The notes below the pieces were generated by a model, which had not been told where the DNA came from, ran no database searches, and worked only from the letters and a program-made list of their open reading frames with translations. From Diabrotica undecimpunctata (lineage: Eukaryota; Arthropoda; Insecta; Coleoptera; Chrysomelidae): 64,000 bases of DNA. The first letter of the stretch is position 1; the number at the start of each line of letters is the position of its first letter. Where the stretch lies: positions 63,629,484-63,693,483 of the forward strand of contig NC_092803.1 of NCBI RefSeq assembly GCF_040954645.1, read 5' to 3'. Below are positions 35,432 through 46,879 of this stretch, piece after piece. Position numbers and translations under genes: made by a program.

Positions 35432-38400
35432 TTTTCAGAATTAAGTTGAACGAACTTTTTACTTAAATTAAAATACTAAAAACTTAAATAAAACAATTTA
35501 ATAATGCGTGTTAAAATAACGTTGCCACGGAAATTCTTTAAGGAAAGTTTTTTAATGGTTACCATCTAAAAACCACATTGCTATGGTTTTTGTTCACTTT
35601 CTTATTATCAAGACCTAAACGGGAAATAAGTTTTGAGTATATTTTAGCGAATTTCGGTAACCACATGATTTTAATTTATTTTATCTTAATTAATCTTAAT
35701 AAACTTGAAAGCGACAACATTTTTGAATGGAGAATGAAAAGACCTTTCAAACGAAAGATCACAAGCCTATACTTCCTATTTTAAAAATTGGGGGTTGTAT
35801 CTGTCATTTTAAGGGGGTTGAAGGTAGGGCTTGCATTTTCACGTTAAAGAATGTCAAGTTATAATTTAAATTTGACGTGTTTTGGGATTTTTTATAAGTA
35901 TGTACAGTAACCTAAATAATGAATTTATTCCATTTGGCTTTTACACACTGTATATTTAAGTTCCGTATTTAGGTGGTTTCGTTTTTTTCTTTTGTGTATC
36001 CTGCTTTTTTCTCTTCTCTTGGTCTGGTAATTCTTTACAGTTGTTCTGGTTCGTCAGGTAAGCATCTTTCTGTGGGCTTTATTTTTTCCATTTGTTGTAT
36101 TCTTGCATTCATCGTCAAACTGTTCATTTATTTATTCTTTCAATAATTATGTCCAGTCATACATCATGGTTCCTACGTGGTAAATTGATTTGGTGCTTTC
36201 TATTCTTCGCCTTCCTCCTCTTTTATTATTTTCAAAGCCTTTCCCTTTCTTTGTAGCATACATTAATGTGTTTGAGGTAAACAAAATGCACGAGGTCACG
36301 TTGCTCAAAGTCGGAAGAGATGTGGGAATAAGTCTTTATACAGTTCCACTGGTACACAAACAAAAGTGGAATTGGGGAGGAAGAAAAGACAAGAAAATAT
36401 ATTAGCTACTAGAGCTAAACCAGAAATATTAAATAACCAGAACAAAAAAAAAAACAAATGATAAGATAACTGTTGAAAGAGTACTACCGATTTTTTTCTT
36501 TATAGTTTCTAAAAATGGGTAAAGAGATGACGAGATATAAAAGAAAATAAATATATAACGAAAATATTAAAATGTTCTTAAAAATAATAAATTAGTCAAT
36601 ATATATTTACATTTATGATAAATTTACCATGATTAAACAAAACATTATATGTATACAAATTCCGAAGACATTCCGTATAACAAATTCAAAAACATACCAA
36701 TGATATTTATAATAATGATTTTTAATCAAATGTATTTAAACAGCTAAATTACGTGGATACGTTTACTATAGTAATAATTTCTCACCTACTATCAGCAAGG
36801 TTTTTGAATGTATTATTTAAGTTTAAATTATTTAAATTTTTCTTCTTCTGTCAGAATCTAAAGAACAATTTTTACACACTTTCATAAATTACTAAGGAAA
36901 CGATTAAAATGTCATAATCATTTAATATTTTATTTAAATTAATATTTTTACATAGCTAGTTTAAAAAAACGAAACTTTAGAAAAAATTAAAAACTTATAA
37001 TTATTATTAAAATTATGTTATATCATTCGACTTTCTAATTTTTTTCTTATTAATGCTGTAATTGTTAACAAATTCAATAGGAAACAAAGTTTACTTATCT
37101 ATAAATATGGTCCATTAGCACATTCGCCGGAAATGAACAGAAATGCCAGAATGTAGTTGCTTCTAAAATTCTACATGAGATGAAGAAACTATAAGTACGA
37201 AATAAATATGTACATTCATAAATCCATGCATTCATTCATCCGGTAATCCACCAGAAGGAATATTAGCAAAGATAAAGAAAGGTGTTTTATATTTAAAGAT
37301 GTGTATTTTTCCATCTTTATTCAAACAAAGGAAAAGAAAAATTATTTATTTTACACAAAAAATTAAAAAACATACCTGGTGTACTGGAAAAAACACAACA
37401 CTAGCTCTTTGCACCACTGTCTGATATGACATGATGACATGAAATCCGGCGTTCCCCGCGAAATGATGTGAGATTGATATTGTGTGATCTCTTTAACCAA
37501 CCAGATTAATTTCATAAGACGCAGTTTAATAATGATAATTACTTATAGCGACTTATTTGCGGATTTTTAAAAGGAAGTATTAAACTCAAGATAATTTGGG
37601 CTGAATAAAATAAACATTTTTAAATGTTGGTTATTCTATTCCAAGAAAACTAAAGTGCTTTAGAAATTTTGAAATATTTATTAAAAAACATTCCGTCGGA
37701 TATATAATCGAAGCAAGTAAATGCATACTTTATACAGGGTTATATAAAAGTTATTGCTTTGTGAATCACGTCAAATTAAAAAAAAAAAAAAAGGATTTTA
37801 AAGCGTTGCAACATGTCAGTTTCCCAACCTTTTCGTTTATCTAAGAACTTTGTAATTTTTTGAGGTCAGACATCAACTCAATATTAAAAAAAAATGTATA
37901 TACCGTCATTATATTAACCACAACCTAATAAGAACTGTCGTCTGCGTATTTTATTATCATTAAATATTGTAAAAAGGGCGGAGGTGGGGCACAAATAACT
38001 AAATTTAAAAAATTATTACGAATATTCTTGCAGTAATGTTAATACTGATCTTTTTATATCGCTACTCAGTTTTCTGATTAAATGTTATTATGGAGAAAAT
38101 GAAATAAAACTTGAACATAATTAAATTTTCCGAGTATCCAAACATAAGAGGTAATGACAGAACACTCGGCGTATACTAAAAATGTAATTTAATGGAAACG
38201 AGGCCACCTGTTTGCAACAGATAAGTCGAAACATAGCCTTAAGCCCTCTAAGATTGAGTTTTCTAAGTTAAATTAGGACTGTATTCGATCCAGAAAACTA
38301 ATTTTGTTTGCCCCATCATTACGTAATTCTTTCTAGACTCAGATTTCATTTAGTTTCGTCTACTACTTTAAGTTTAAAAACTTTAATTTTGATAAAACTA

Positions 38401-38719
38401 ACAAAAAATCTCTATTAAGTTAGTAAATAGATAACTAAATTAAAATAAAACTTATTTGTAATTTCGTGAGCAAATGATACCTAAAGATATAAAAATAGTT
38501 TTTTGAATACTGTCTATTAATTACAGCCGATAATAAAAAAATATAAAATATATTCTGATTTGATTTTTCTGAAATATATTCTGAATGGATTCAAGATCCA
38601 AATTCATTTCAATTTTTTTACATCCTTTATTTATTGTAATCTGTTTCTACAAATAAAACAATAAGAATCAATAAGTTTATCATATAGGTAATCAACACAG
38701 AGGAAATCCGTCCAGTGAC
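35432..38719. other. Long non-coding AT-rich stretch
   Basis: No coding similarity is seen on either strand. The stretch holds a G-rich patch (GGGGGTTGTATC, AAGGGGGTTGAAGG) near 35790-35825 and an isolated TATACAGGGT-type transposon end near 37731. Short frames here are uninformative. Confidence 0.4.
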
Positions 38720-38865
38720 AAAAATCCTAAATCAGAACAAAACCATACACACTCACAATACAAAGACTACTGGAAACGGCAGAGATGAGAGTACTGAAAA
38801 GAATTACATGAAATACGCTAAGAGATCAAAAGTAAATATACACTGTAAAAAGAGAAGTAAATATA
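38720..38865 (+). pseudogene. LINE C-terminal fragment, left part (split by Tc1)
   Basis: The plus strand reads LLETAEMRVLKRIT and NTLRDQK, the conserved region after the RT in RTE-like LINEs. A small tandem duplication repeats AGTAAATATACACT at 38831-38844 and 38856-38869, the second running into the Tc1 end. The text resumes at 40276. Confidence 0.65.
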
Positions 38866-40273
38866 CACTAACCGGTAAAAAAAGTGGCCACCGTATAAAT
38901 TTCAGAAAACAAAACCTAATTGGAGGTTTTATGCACTGTTTCATATCCTTTATTTTTAAAAAGTGGCCATTACTGCTTGATTTCTTAGCATAATTTATTT
39001 AATTAGAAGGTTACAAAAGAAATTAGTGTAATATCAAAACGAATTACAAACAATAAAAATTACGAGAGAACTTGAAAAAAATTGTCTAATATCGAGTATT
39101 ATGCCCTAAAACATCAATAACCGCTTACATACGATTTGAAAGGAAAAGGAAAAAATTTTGAATATTAACTTGAGCCATACGTTCTTCACGAAGAAGTTCT
39201 GCAAGACCTTCTGACTAGCCCAGTTAACTTCTAACCCTACGATGAAATTCATCCTAAAGATGTTCGATAATATTCAGATTAGGGCTGCAACCTGGTCATT
39301 CTAGAGTATTAATTCCTACTTCTCCCAAGTGATTCGTCACTATTCTTGCATTATACGGCCTGCATTATCATGCATAAAGACGAAATTATCCCCAATAAAT
39401 GGACTGAATAAAACTACTGCTTCTGCCAAAACATCCTTTATATACCAGTGAGCACTCAGGGGGCCATTGATGTAAATAAGTTTAGTTCGAGCTTCAAATA
39501 AGATTCCAGCCCAAGCCATGACACCACCACCGCCAAACTTTCTTCTCTGGAACCTACAAGTTTGGGCATATCTTTCATTTCTCCATCTCCAAACCCTCTC
39601 TCTGCCATCGCCAGACTTCACACAGAATCAACACAATCCTGTATATCCCACTGTTGATTTTGCCGAGCAAAAATGAATCGATTCCTACAGTGTCTGGGGT
39701 GTAATTCGAGAACAATAGCCGACCTTCTTGCCATTAGTCCTCTTTCATTGAGGCGTCTTCTAACCGTTCTCTTACTTACATTCACATTTCATACATCCTG
39801 TAGACGGTTTCTTGCAGCAATTGTAGTGGAATGACGATTTCTTAAAAGTTCCATCACAAAGCGATCATCTCTTTGCGAGGTAATTCTTCTACGACCGAAA
39901 CCTGATCGACGTAAGTATGTACCAGTCTCCATAAAGTGACGAAAAGTTCTTCTTACTGTAGATCTCGGAATACCTAAAGTTTCGGATACATAAACTTGAC
40001 ATCGTTCGTCTTGAAGCAATGCAATAATTCGAGCAACATTTACTGTAGTTAACACCATACATCTTAATTCTTCATGTAGTCGAAATCCACGTTTAAAAAG
40101 CTAAATTACTGTTTAATTAAATGTTTTCAACTTAGAAGAGAAATAGCGACTACAGAAACAACAACATAAAAATATTTAAATTGAGACGCAATATGAAACA
40201 GTGCATAAAACTACTTCCAATGAATTTTATTTTGGGAAATTTATAGGGTGGTCACTTTTTTTGCCGTTCAGTG
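38866..40273 (-). mobile_element. Tc1-like element with about 80-bp TIRs and TA duplication
   Basis: Inverted ends (CACTAACCGGTAAAAAAAGT at left, CACTGAACGGCAAAAAAAGT on the opposite strand at right) match for about 80 bp, through TATAAATTT to TTTTATGCACTGTTTCATAT. TA flanks both ends (38864-38865 and 40274-40275). The interior carries a Tc1-type transposase on the minus strand. The host LINE text joins cleanly across it. Confidence 0.88.
39240..40058 (-). pseudogene. Tc1-like transposase pseudogene
   Basis: The N-terminal helix-turn-helix (40058-39789) reads NVARIIALLQDERCQVYVSE and PRSTVRRTFRHFMETGTYLR, then SGFGRRRITSQRDDRFVME. The catalytic part has ARQNQQWDIQDC (about 39650), then a small deletion that removes the FTDESR block with the first Asp. 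SGDGRERVWRWRNERYAQTC and GGVMAWAGI (39621-39510) follow, then FVFMHDNA (second Asp, about 39370) and, in another frame, WPGCSPNLNIIEHL with the Glu (about 39290). It is inactive because the first catalytic residue is lost and frames are broken. Confidence 0.82.
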
Positions 40274-40275
40274 TA

Positions 40276-40450
40276 TTAAAAGAAAATGTAAAGTACAGTG
40301 TATAAACGAATGGACACTAAACAGAAAAAAAGAGTCGAATACCTATATAAGCGTATTGGGAGAGACCTGCATCTCAAAATAGAAAGAGATAAATCTCCAT
40401 TCGGTAGTAGAAATATCGGATGACCGAGCAAGAGATGACAACCTTTTATA
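40276..40450 (+). pseudogene. LINE C-terminal fragment, right part
   Basis: Continuation of 38720-38865: IKRKCKVQCINEWTLNRKK, then ETCISKIARDKSPFGSRNIG and GRPSKRWHDNLL in frame-shifted reading. These are the usual C-terminal blocks of RTE-like polyproteins. Confidence 0.65.
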
Positions 40451-41171
40451 GAAATATAAATCGATTAATGAACAAGTAAAATTGCTTGTAAAGAGCAAGA
40501 CCAGAAAAAGAAGTTTAGAGGAGTCTATGAAGATCCTCCAATAAGTTGAATCAGGTTCCAAATTCAAACATTTCATTTAATCATTAAAAACTTTACAAAG
40601 AATAATATTATGATTTTTTAAAGCTAATGCTATCAGTGTCTATAATTTAAAACCTAAACATCCCGTTAGATAAGATTCTATTGTTGTAATCTGGACCCCA
40701 GAAGCTCCGCCATCTCCAGTGATAAGTAGAGATCTCGAATAAAGACGCTCAGCTCTACTGAACTCAATCTAACTTTTTATCATCTTTTCCCTTAACATTC
40801 GGATGACCCAGGAGAGTAAATTTTGACCCCAATGTATGTTTTTTTTAGAAATATTTTCAATTTGTAACTCATTAGTTCTATTATCCGACTTTATTATAAT
40901 TCTAGATACCCTCAAATTTTGCAATAAAAAAATTCCCAATATTTCACAAATAAAAAATATTTTCTGAATTTATGGTCAAAGACAACCCCCTTGCATTCCA
41001 TGTTCCAATTTTGTATTAAGTAAATACGGTCTAGTATGTGAAATTTCGAGTAATTTTGAACTGTGCAGTATCAAAATCTATTTTAGACGGTGTATCTTAT
41101 CTTGCGACTCGCAACGCGAGCTTACTACCTGCTTTAGTTAGTCATTATTATTATTTCCTGGCGTATATATA
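40451..41171. other. Non-coding AT-rich stretch
   Basis: No gene recognised. Confidence 0.4.
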
Positions 41172-41173
41172 TA

Positions 41174-42286
41174 CTCAGTGACATTAGAAGTGTTAGGTGA
41201 TCCAGAAGGAATAATTTCTTGAACTTAATTTTTTGGCTACATGGTAGATTTACATCAAGAATTAAACGATAACTGCTTGTAGCACCTCGTTCCAAACAAC
41301 TTGAACTTCATGTATTAACTGTGCCAGAATCTGTGACGGAAGGTGCAAAGTGAACAGTCTCCTTCTTATCATATCCCACACATGTTCGATAAGATTTAAA
41401 TCCGGAGCAAGGGGCGGCTACGACAAAACGTTAACGCCAGCTTCTTGGAGAAAGTCCATAGTTTAACGAGCAATATGGTGACGCGCGTTGTCTTGCTGAA
41501 AAAGGACGTCTTGACGGCCGTCGAGATAAGGCAGTAAAGTGGTTTGTAAGATGTCATCATCATAACGCACAGCTGTCATATTGCCTCAAATAAATACAAG
41601 TGGTGACCGGCTACCATAGGCAATAGCCCCCCAAACCATTACTCCAACTGTCCTGTGTACATGCCTCTCAACAGCAAACCCGGTATCTCGTCGTTCTCCA
41701 CGGCGGCGTCTTACCATGCTAATCATCATGCATTCCTAAACACCTACTACTCCAAACCATTGCTCAGCAATTTGACGCGTAGTAGTAAAACGGTATCGCA
41801 GAGCCAGTAATCTAAAGCGCCTATCTTGACGCTCTGTGGTACGCCTCGGTTAACCTGTTGGTATTCTTCGTGTTGCTCTACCTTTGTTTGTCCACACACA
41901 GCAGATACGCATAACCGTCATTGCCGTACAATTAACACGACGGTCAACTTTGCGATATGAAAAACCCATACCTCTATACACAATAATTCTACCCCTATCA
42001 AAATCGCTAACATGGTGGTAATTGGTCTTCGAACTCGAGGCATTTTCTTACAATGAATACAATTAGACTAAGGAATATTAACTAAAAATTTATATACGAA
42101 CCGGTTTTTACAAATCGGTATCTTCACAAAAAAATTTAAAGATAAAACTTTATTTTTACAAAAAGTAGAAAAGATAAAACATTGGTATTGTTATCATAAC
42201 ATGTTTTAAATATAGTCATTATGTTGCCAAAAAATTAGGTTTAAGAAATTATTTCTTCTGGGTGTAACACTTCTAATGTCACTGAG
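41174..42286 (-). mobile_element. Tc1-like element, decayed, with TIRs and TA duplication
   Basis: Inverted ends CTCAGTGACATTAGAAGTGT at 41174 and opposite at 42286; similarity continues about 65 bp (GAA..AATAATTTCTT, TAATTTTTTGGC). TA lies outside at 41172-41173 and 42287-42288. The interior is a transposase pseudogene on the minus strand. Confidence 0.85.
41250..42045 (-). pseudogene. Tc1-like transposase pseudogene
   Basis: The minus-strand reading near 41500 gives FQQDNARHHIAR (second catalytic Asp), then TMDFLQEAGVNVLS and APDLNLIEHVWDMIRR (Glu), and LPSQILAQLIHEVQVVWNEV before the left end. Upstream text is scattered among frames; the N-terminus begins with MPRVRRPI near 42045. At least four stops are present. 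Confidence 0.75.
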
Positions 42287-42389
42287 TATAGTTTCTTATT
42301 GTTTTGTGAATAAGATAGAAGCCGGAAATACCTTTTCACGACTTATTTCATATTCATGACATAGAAGATAAAATAATATCAGAAAATTA

Positions 42390-42735
42390 GGACGTATTGT
42401 CAGAGGAAGATTTACATGCTGAAAACAGTTCAACAGATAGCGGAGAAGAAAGTAACGACAATTCAAACCAAGGGGAAAATATTTTGGCAGAAGACGGCAC
42501 GTTGTGGAATAAACAGAAACCTAAAATCTCTAAACGTTCAGCAAGGAACATCCTAGCTAAAATAACTTTAAGTACAGCTCAAATTATACCACAAAGCTTT
42601 CAAACATTTTTTTGTCCAAGAAATTATAGGCATTATCATTCGTGAAACTAATATTCGCGCACAATAAATTTTAGGCGATAACCGAAACCCCGTCATTAAG
42701 GAAGAACTGTATAAATTGGTGGATTATATTTAATT
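42390..42735 (+). pseudogene. piggyBac-like transposase, N-terminal fragment
   Basis: The plus strand reads an acidic N-terminus (SEEDLHAENSSTDSGEESND), DGTLWNKQKPKISKRSARNI, IIPQSFQTFFCP and, after a shift, KIIGIIIRETNIRAQ, ILGDNRNP and IKEELYKL. D-G-T-x-W near the start and the ET-N-x-RA block are those of piggyBac/PGBD-type transposases just before the catalytic core. The core is absent. Confidence 0.6.
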
Positions 42736-42787
42736 GATTGCTAATATCATAAATTTTATTTTTTAACGTTAACCTCTGACATTCAGG

Positions 42788-42818
42788 TATGTGTGTGTGT
42801 GAGAGAGAGAGAGAGAGA
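42788..42818. repeat. (GT)n(GA)n compound microsatellite
   Basis: GTATGTGTGTGTGTG followed by GAGAGAGAGAGAGAGA. Confidence 0.9.
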
Positions 42819-42879
42819 TGGCATTAGACAAAAAATCTTTTTGCCACAGAAAACACATTCAGGTATGGATTCCACGGTA

Positions 42880-42956
42880 TTTACTGTTAAATAAATTTAA
42901 CATAATATTATTCGTTTAATAACCAAGTCACGGCAAGGCGTAACCGGGTCAGCTAG
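42880..42956 (+). mobile_element. Possible Helitron 3' end
   Basis: The sequence CACGGCAAGGCGTAAC then CGGGTCAGCTAG ends at 42956 and is followed by T. Helitrons end in CTRR before T, with a GC-rich hairpin just upstream; insect copies often read CGGGTCAGCTAG. The hairpin here is imperfect and no Rep/helicase is near. Confidence 0.4.
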
Positions 42957-43159
42957 TTTCTATATTATTTGCTTACAAATATCCATTACAAACGAAAAAT
43001 GTTTTTTAGAAAATATCTATTTCGCTTATAATCTCTTTAATACTTCTATAATTTCTAGACTTCTTATTTGCACACGTCTACGCAATAAAACATCATAAGA
43101 ATTTTTCAGAAATAAGCGTGTGACGAAACTAAAACGTGAGATCATTTTAGCACTTTAGA
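42956..43159. repeat. 204-bp direct repeat, copy 1
   Basis: Matches 43842-44045 at the same length with about four substitutions. Begins GTTTCTATATTATTTGC and ends TTTTAGCACTTTAGA. Starts exactly at the possible Helitron end. Confidence 0.9.
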
Positions 43160-43481
43160 AGTTATATTTCAAAAAACCTTATACCAGAATTTCTCCGTCA
43201 CATAATATTCTGCCCCATTTAAAATGTTGTTTTAAATAGTGACTACGTTTTATCGAAAATTTTGTTTAGAATGTTGTAATAAAAATATTAATTGAAATGG
43301 CAATTAATTAAAACGTATTTTTTATTTTAAGGTTATTATTGTCATTGGTATTTAAGGGTCTTGCTCTGAACCCTTTGGAATGTATCTGTATTGTTTGTCG
43401 AAGAGCTACATCGTGAAATATGTCTCAAATGAGGAAAAAAATTCAGTTAAGCTTGTCACCGTATGTACAGATGGGTATGTA

Positions 43482-43530
43482 TTAACCCTTGAGTACTCGG
43501 GTGGTGTCTGTCAGACACTGCCGAGTATTT
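43482..43530 (+). mobile_element. piggyBac-like terminus
   Basis: TTAA (43482-43485) followed by CCCTTGAGTACTCGGGTG, with an interrupted palindrome GTGTCTG-T-CAGACAC at 43504-43518. TTAA plus a CCC start is the insertion signature of piggyBac. No opposite end was found nearby. Confidence 0.45.
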
Positions 43531-43663
43531 TTTAATCATAATTTTCAGCGCGACGCCACTGTTTGGCTGAGCGTTCGTATGCCTACCTCTCAGGAGTACC
43601 CACATGTACGTGGCAGTAAGCTAGGCATTTAAACATGTGCGCTCACATAGACACTTCACTTCT

Positions 43664-43745
43664 TATTTACATGTCATCTCCGCGACGAAGGTTGGCAATC
43701 ATCACTGTTATTCTTCTTTGATCGAAACCGCTAAATATTCTGCGT
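43664..43745 (-). pseudogene. AAG-tailed LINE, 3'-terminal fragment
   Basis: Minus-strand codons FKRRIFSGF and ITVMIANLRRGDDM followed by a short AAGAAG-like end. Same C-terminus as 9806-9967 and 9005-9376. Confidence 0.6.
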
Positions 43746-43841
43746 TTCAAATAAACATTGATTGAGATGGCTGAGAAGTTTTTGCCGTAAAAATAATTGC
43801 TCACTCTCGCTGAGGCGCGGTCAAAAGCGGTGGGCCTCAGC

Positions 43842-44045
43842 GTTTCTATATTATTTGCTTACAAATATCCATTACAAACGAAAAATGTTTTTTATAAAAT
43901 ATCTATACCGCTTATAATCTCTTTAATACTTCTATAATTTCTAGACTTCTTATTTGCACACGTCTACGCAATAAAACATCATAAGAATTTTTCAGAAATA
44001 AGCGTGTGATGAAACTAAAACGTGAGATCATTTTAGCACTTTAGA
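43842..44045. repeat. 204-bp direct repeat, copy 2
   Basis: Second copy, 886 bp downstream of the first; preceded by CGCGGTCAAAAGCGGTGGGC instead of the Helitron-like end. Confidence 0.9.
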
Positions 44046-44984
44046 TTATGTCCAAAATTCTACATCGCATTTAAAAGTTTTCTGTTTTGTTCCTTTTCAT
44101 AGAAAATGTGTGGCAGTTTAATCAGTTTAATGGTTCAGTTGCAGTTTAAGTGAGGTTTGGAAGAATCGTTATTTTCATTCTCGTTTTGTTTCTCCCTGGT
44201 TGTCATCCCAGGCTTTTTGGCAGTTTGGAGATGAATTTGTTCGTGTTCAGTGATTTCTCATCCAGTTATACCCCCCGAAATATTAATAGATCCAGTTCCC
44301 CACCTCAGATATTATGCAAAGTAAAATTTAGTAAAATTCAAGGTAACCTTTTGTGTTTAAATTTTAAGTTAAGATAGACATTTTTGTAATAATAATAGTT
44401 GCTTTCATTATTTAAAAAGATATTTTTTTATTTGCCACCGTCTATAGCCCAGTAACTTTTGTAAGTTTTTGTAGTATCTCCCGATTTTGTAAAAGGATAA
44501 TGACATGTAAGTTTTCTTTGTTATTTTTGGTATAAATCTCTGTAACTAATAATATAGTATTTTTTTGTGCCATCTGTATTTTTGTTTGTGGTGAGACACA
44601 ATAAATATTTAATTTATTTCTCTAAACCATTTTGTCTTTTTATTTTAGAAAAGTCTCCTAACCATTTTTGTATTTCTAATTATTATTTTAATAGTTACAA
44701 CTAGTTGTTGCAATCATTATAATTTGACACTTTGAAGCGGCGACTATTTTAAATTGCAGAGGTCCTTCCTGTTGTTTTGTTTATCCATTTGTCCCAGAAG
44801 ATTCATATAAGTACCCCTTTGTTTCATTTTTTGTAGTTGCCCCAATCCAATCCCATTGCCATTCAACTTATCCACGACCCAGCTCTCCAAACGAACCCTG
44901 AGTGCCGTTAGCACAAGTGTCGTTTATTTTGCTTGCCCTATCTCCACTTCAGTAATTTCTGTCCCAATTTTCAACCCCCTATAA
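44046..44984. other. Non-coding stretch
   Basis: No supported gene. The frame at 44150-44377 has an N-terminal hydrophobic run but no family resemblance. A C-rich patch lies at about 44835-44910. Confidence 0.35.
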
Positions 44985-46005
44985 TTATACCCTATGTGGT
45001 AGGCAAAATATTTCGTTACACAATGTATCGAATGCCTTATTATAATCTAGGAAGCAGACATAGATGTCCTTGTTTACATCTAAACATCTCTGTATTAGCA
45101 CATTTACTGCATATAATGCTTCTCTGGTTCCTTGAGCATTTCTAAATCCGAATTGAGTTTGTCCAATGTCCAATGGAATACTTTTAGTATATGGAACATT
45201 AGCCTGATTCTACGGTGATCGCAACATTGTTTGGCGTTTTTCTTTTTCAGTATAGTCACGAATCTTAATAGAATCCATTCTTTAGCTTATATACCTGTTC
45301 TGAATATGATATTAAGTAATTCGACACTAAGATGTATATTGCAGTCGTCGATAAGTTGCAATATTTCTGTCGGAATTTCGTCTGATCCTACTGCTTTCCC
45401 AGTTTTCGCTTCTTTAATTGTGTGTTTTACTTCACTTTCGGTTATTTCTGGTCCAGTCTCTTCAACGAAATATTACTTATCTATTTTGTCTCGTTTGTCG
45501 TTAAACAGCTGTTTTATATAGTTTGCCCATACCATCAATTTGTTTTCTGTATCCCTTACTATGTCTCCCTTTTCATCAACTAGTATATTTTGTTTGTATT
45601 CTGATCTTCTAGTTAATTCTTTTATTTTCCTGTGTAAATTAAAGCTGTCGTGTTTATTTTATATCATTTCTATTTCATCATATGTTTCTTTTAACCAATT
45701 TTCTTTTGCTATTCGAATTTGTCGCCGTATTCCGTTTTGTGTTTGCTGGTTCAATGATCTATTTTTGTCTTTATATACTCTTCTTTTGTACACCAAGTTT
45801 AGTATTTCGTCCGTCATCCTATCTTTTTTCTTTTTTTTTTGGTTATGCGTAGATACTTTTTTGAAGGTTCTATTAAGTCAGCCTTTATTTTTTCCCAGTT
45901 TTTGTTGATGTTCTTCATTGCATTCCCCTTTAATATGTACGGTGTTTAGACGTTTATTTATTTTTTCTTTGATATGTTCTCTGCTTTTTGGATCATATGG
46001 ATATA
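44985..46005 (-). pseudogene. RTE-like LINE, linker and RT N-terminal fragment
   Basis: The minus strand reads KSREHIKEKINKRLNTV (about 45990), RMTDEILNLVYKRR (about 45800), IRIAKENWLKETYDEIE, and ANYIKQLFNDKRDKIDK (about 45500). GPEITESEVKHTIKEAKTGK and GSDEIPTEILQLIDD follow (45450-45360), then TQFGFRNAQGTREALYAV and DIYVCFLDYNKAFDT (45160-45020). These are the linker and first RT blocks. It ends before the YADD region. Frame is lost repeatedly. Confidence 0.78.
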
Positions 46006-46228
46006 GACACTAGCGTTATAATATAATAAGGAGAAGCAATCGACATTTATATTACGAATAGAGGGACATAACTAAATGGAATAAATATGTATCTCCGGAG
46101 AATATTAGGAGTAAAAGGCAAAATTTGGTGACTCATTTATCTGTTACTGAAGGAAACTTTCAAAATTTTGTATCTCCCATATATTGTTGGTTGGCTATTT
46201 CTAGTAGCGAGATCTTAGATATGATTAT

Positions 46229-46865
46229 CATCATCATCATTGGTGCCACAGCCCTATAAAAGAGCCTCGACCTTTTCAAGTCTATTACGCCAGTCAGTTC
46301 TATCCATTGCCAACTGTTACTAGTTTGCTGCGCCTATTTGTCTACCATCCTCCTCTACACTATCCCTCCATCTGAGTTTTGGCCCACCCCTACTTCTACT
46401 TCCCACAGGTTGCGACATAAGGATTTTTCTAGAAGGGTTGTTCTGCTGTGATCTTGCCAGATGTCCTGTCCATCTTAGTCTTCCTATTTTTATAAAGGAT
46501 ACTACGTCTTTACCACCAAATATATGTTTATATCTGTGATATATCTCGTAGTTGTACCTCCTTCTCCAATCACCATTTTCGCAGATGCCACTGAATATTC
46601 TTCTCAGGATCCTTCGTTCAAATATAAGCAGGAGATTTTCATCTGCCTTGGAAATGGTCCATGTCTCCGACCCATATATCAACACTGGTTATATAATGGT
46701 TTTGTATATGGTTATTTTTGTTTTTTGGCTTAAGTTTCTGCTTCTCATATGTCTACTCAGTCCAAAATAGCATTTGTTTGATAGGATTATTCTTCGCTTG
46801 ATTTCTTCCGTCATGACGTTCTCCTTGGTGATCAGGGAGCCTAAGTATGTAAATTTATCCACCAC
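46229..46865 (-). mobile_element. 5'-truncated RTE-like LINE with (ATG)n tail and 13-bp TSD
   Basis: TAGATATGATTAT flanks the insert exactly at 46216-46228 and 46866-46878. The 3' end on the minus strand is an ATGATGATGATGATAAT tail. Only the RT-distal coding part remains, so reverse transcription stopped early. Confidence 0.85.
46320..46860 (-). pseudogene. RTE-like RT C-terminal region
   Basis: The minus strand reads KFTYLGSLITKENVMTEEIK and CYFGLSRHMRS (46850-46740). The open frame from 46685 follows: LIYGSETWTISKADENLLLI, FERRILRRIFSG, VSFIKIGRLRWTGHLARS, then RSRGGPKLRWRDSVEEDGRQ. These are the post-RT thumb and C-terminal blocks of RTE-like polyproteins. One frameshift near 46690. The tail codes IGAAN and stops. 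Confidence 0.82.
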
Positions 46866-46879
46866 TAGATATGATTATA

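Noticed and set aside
44150..44377. 75-aa frame with signal-peptide-like start
   Set aside because: Single hydrophobic run, no recognised family, no splice or poly(A) context that I can support.
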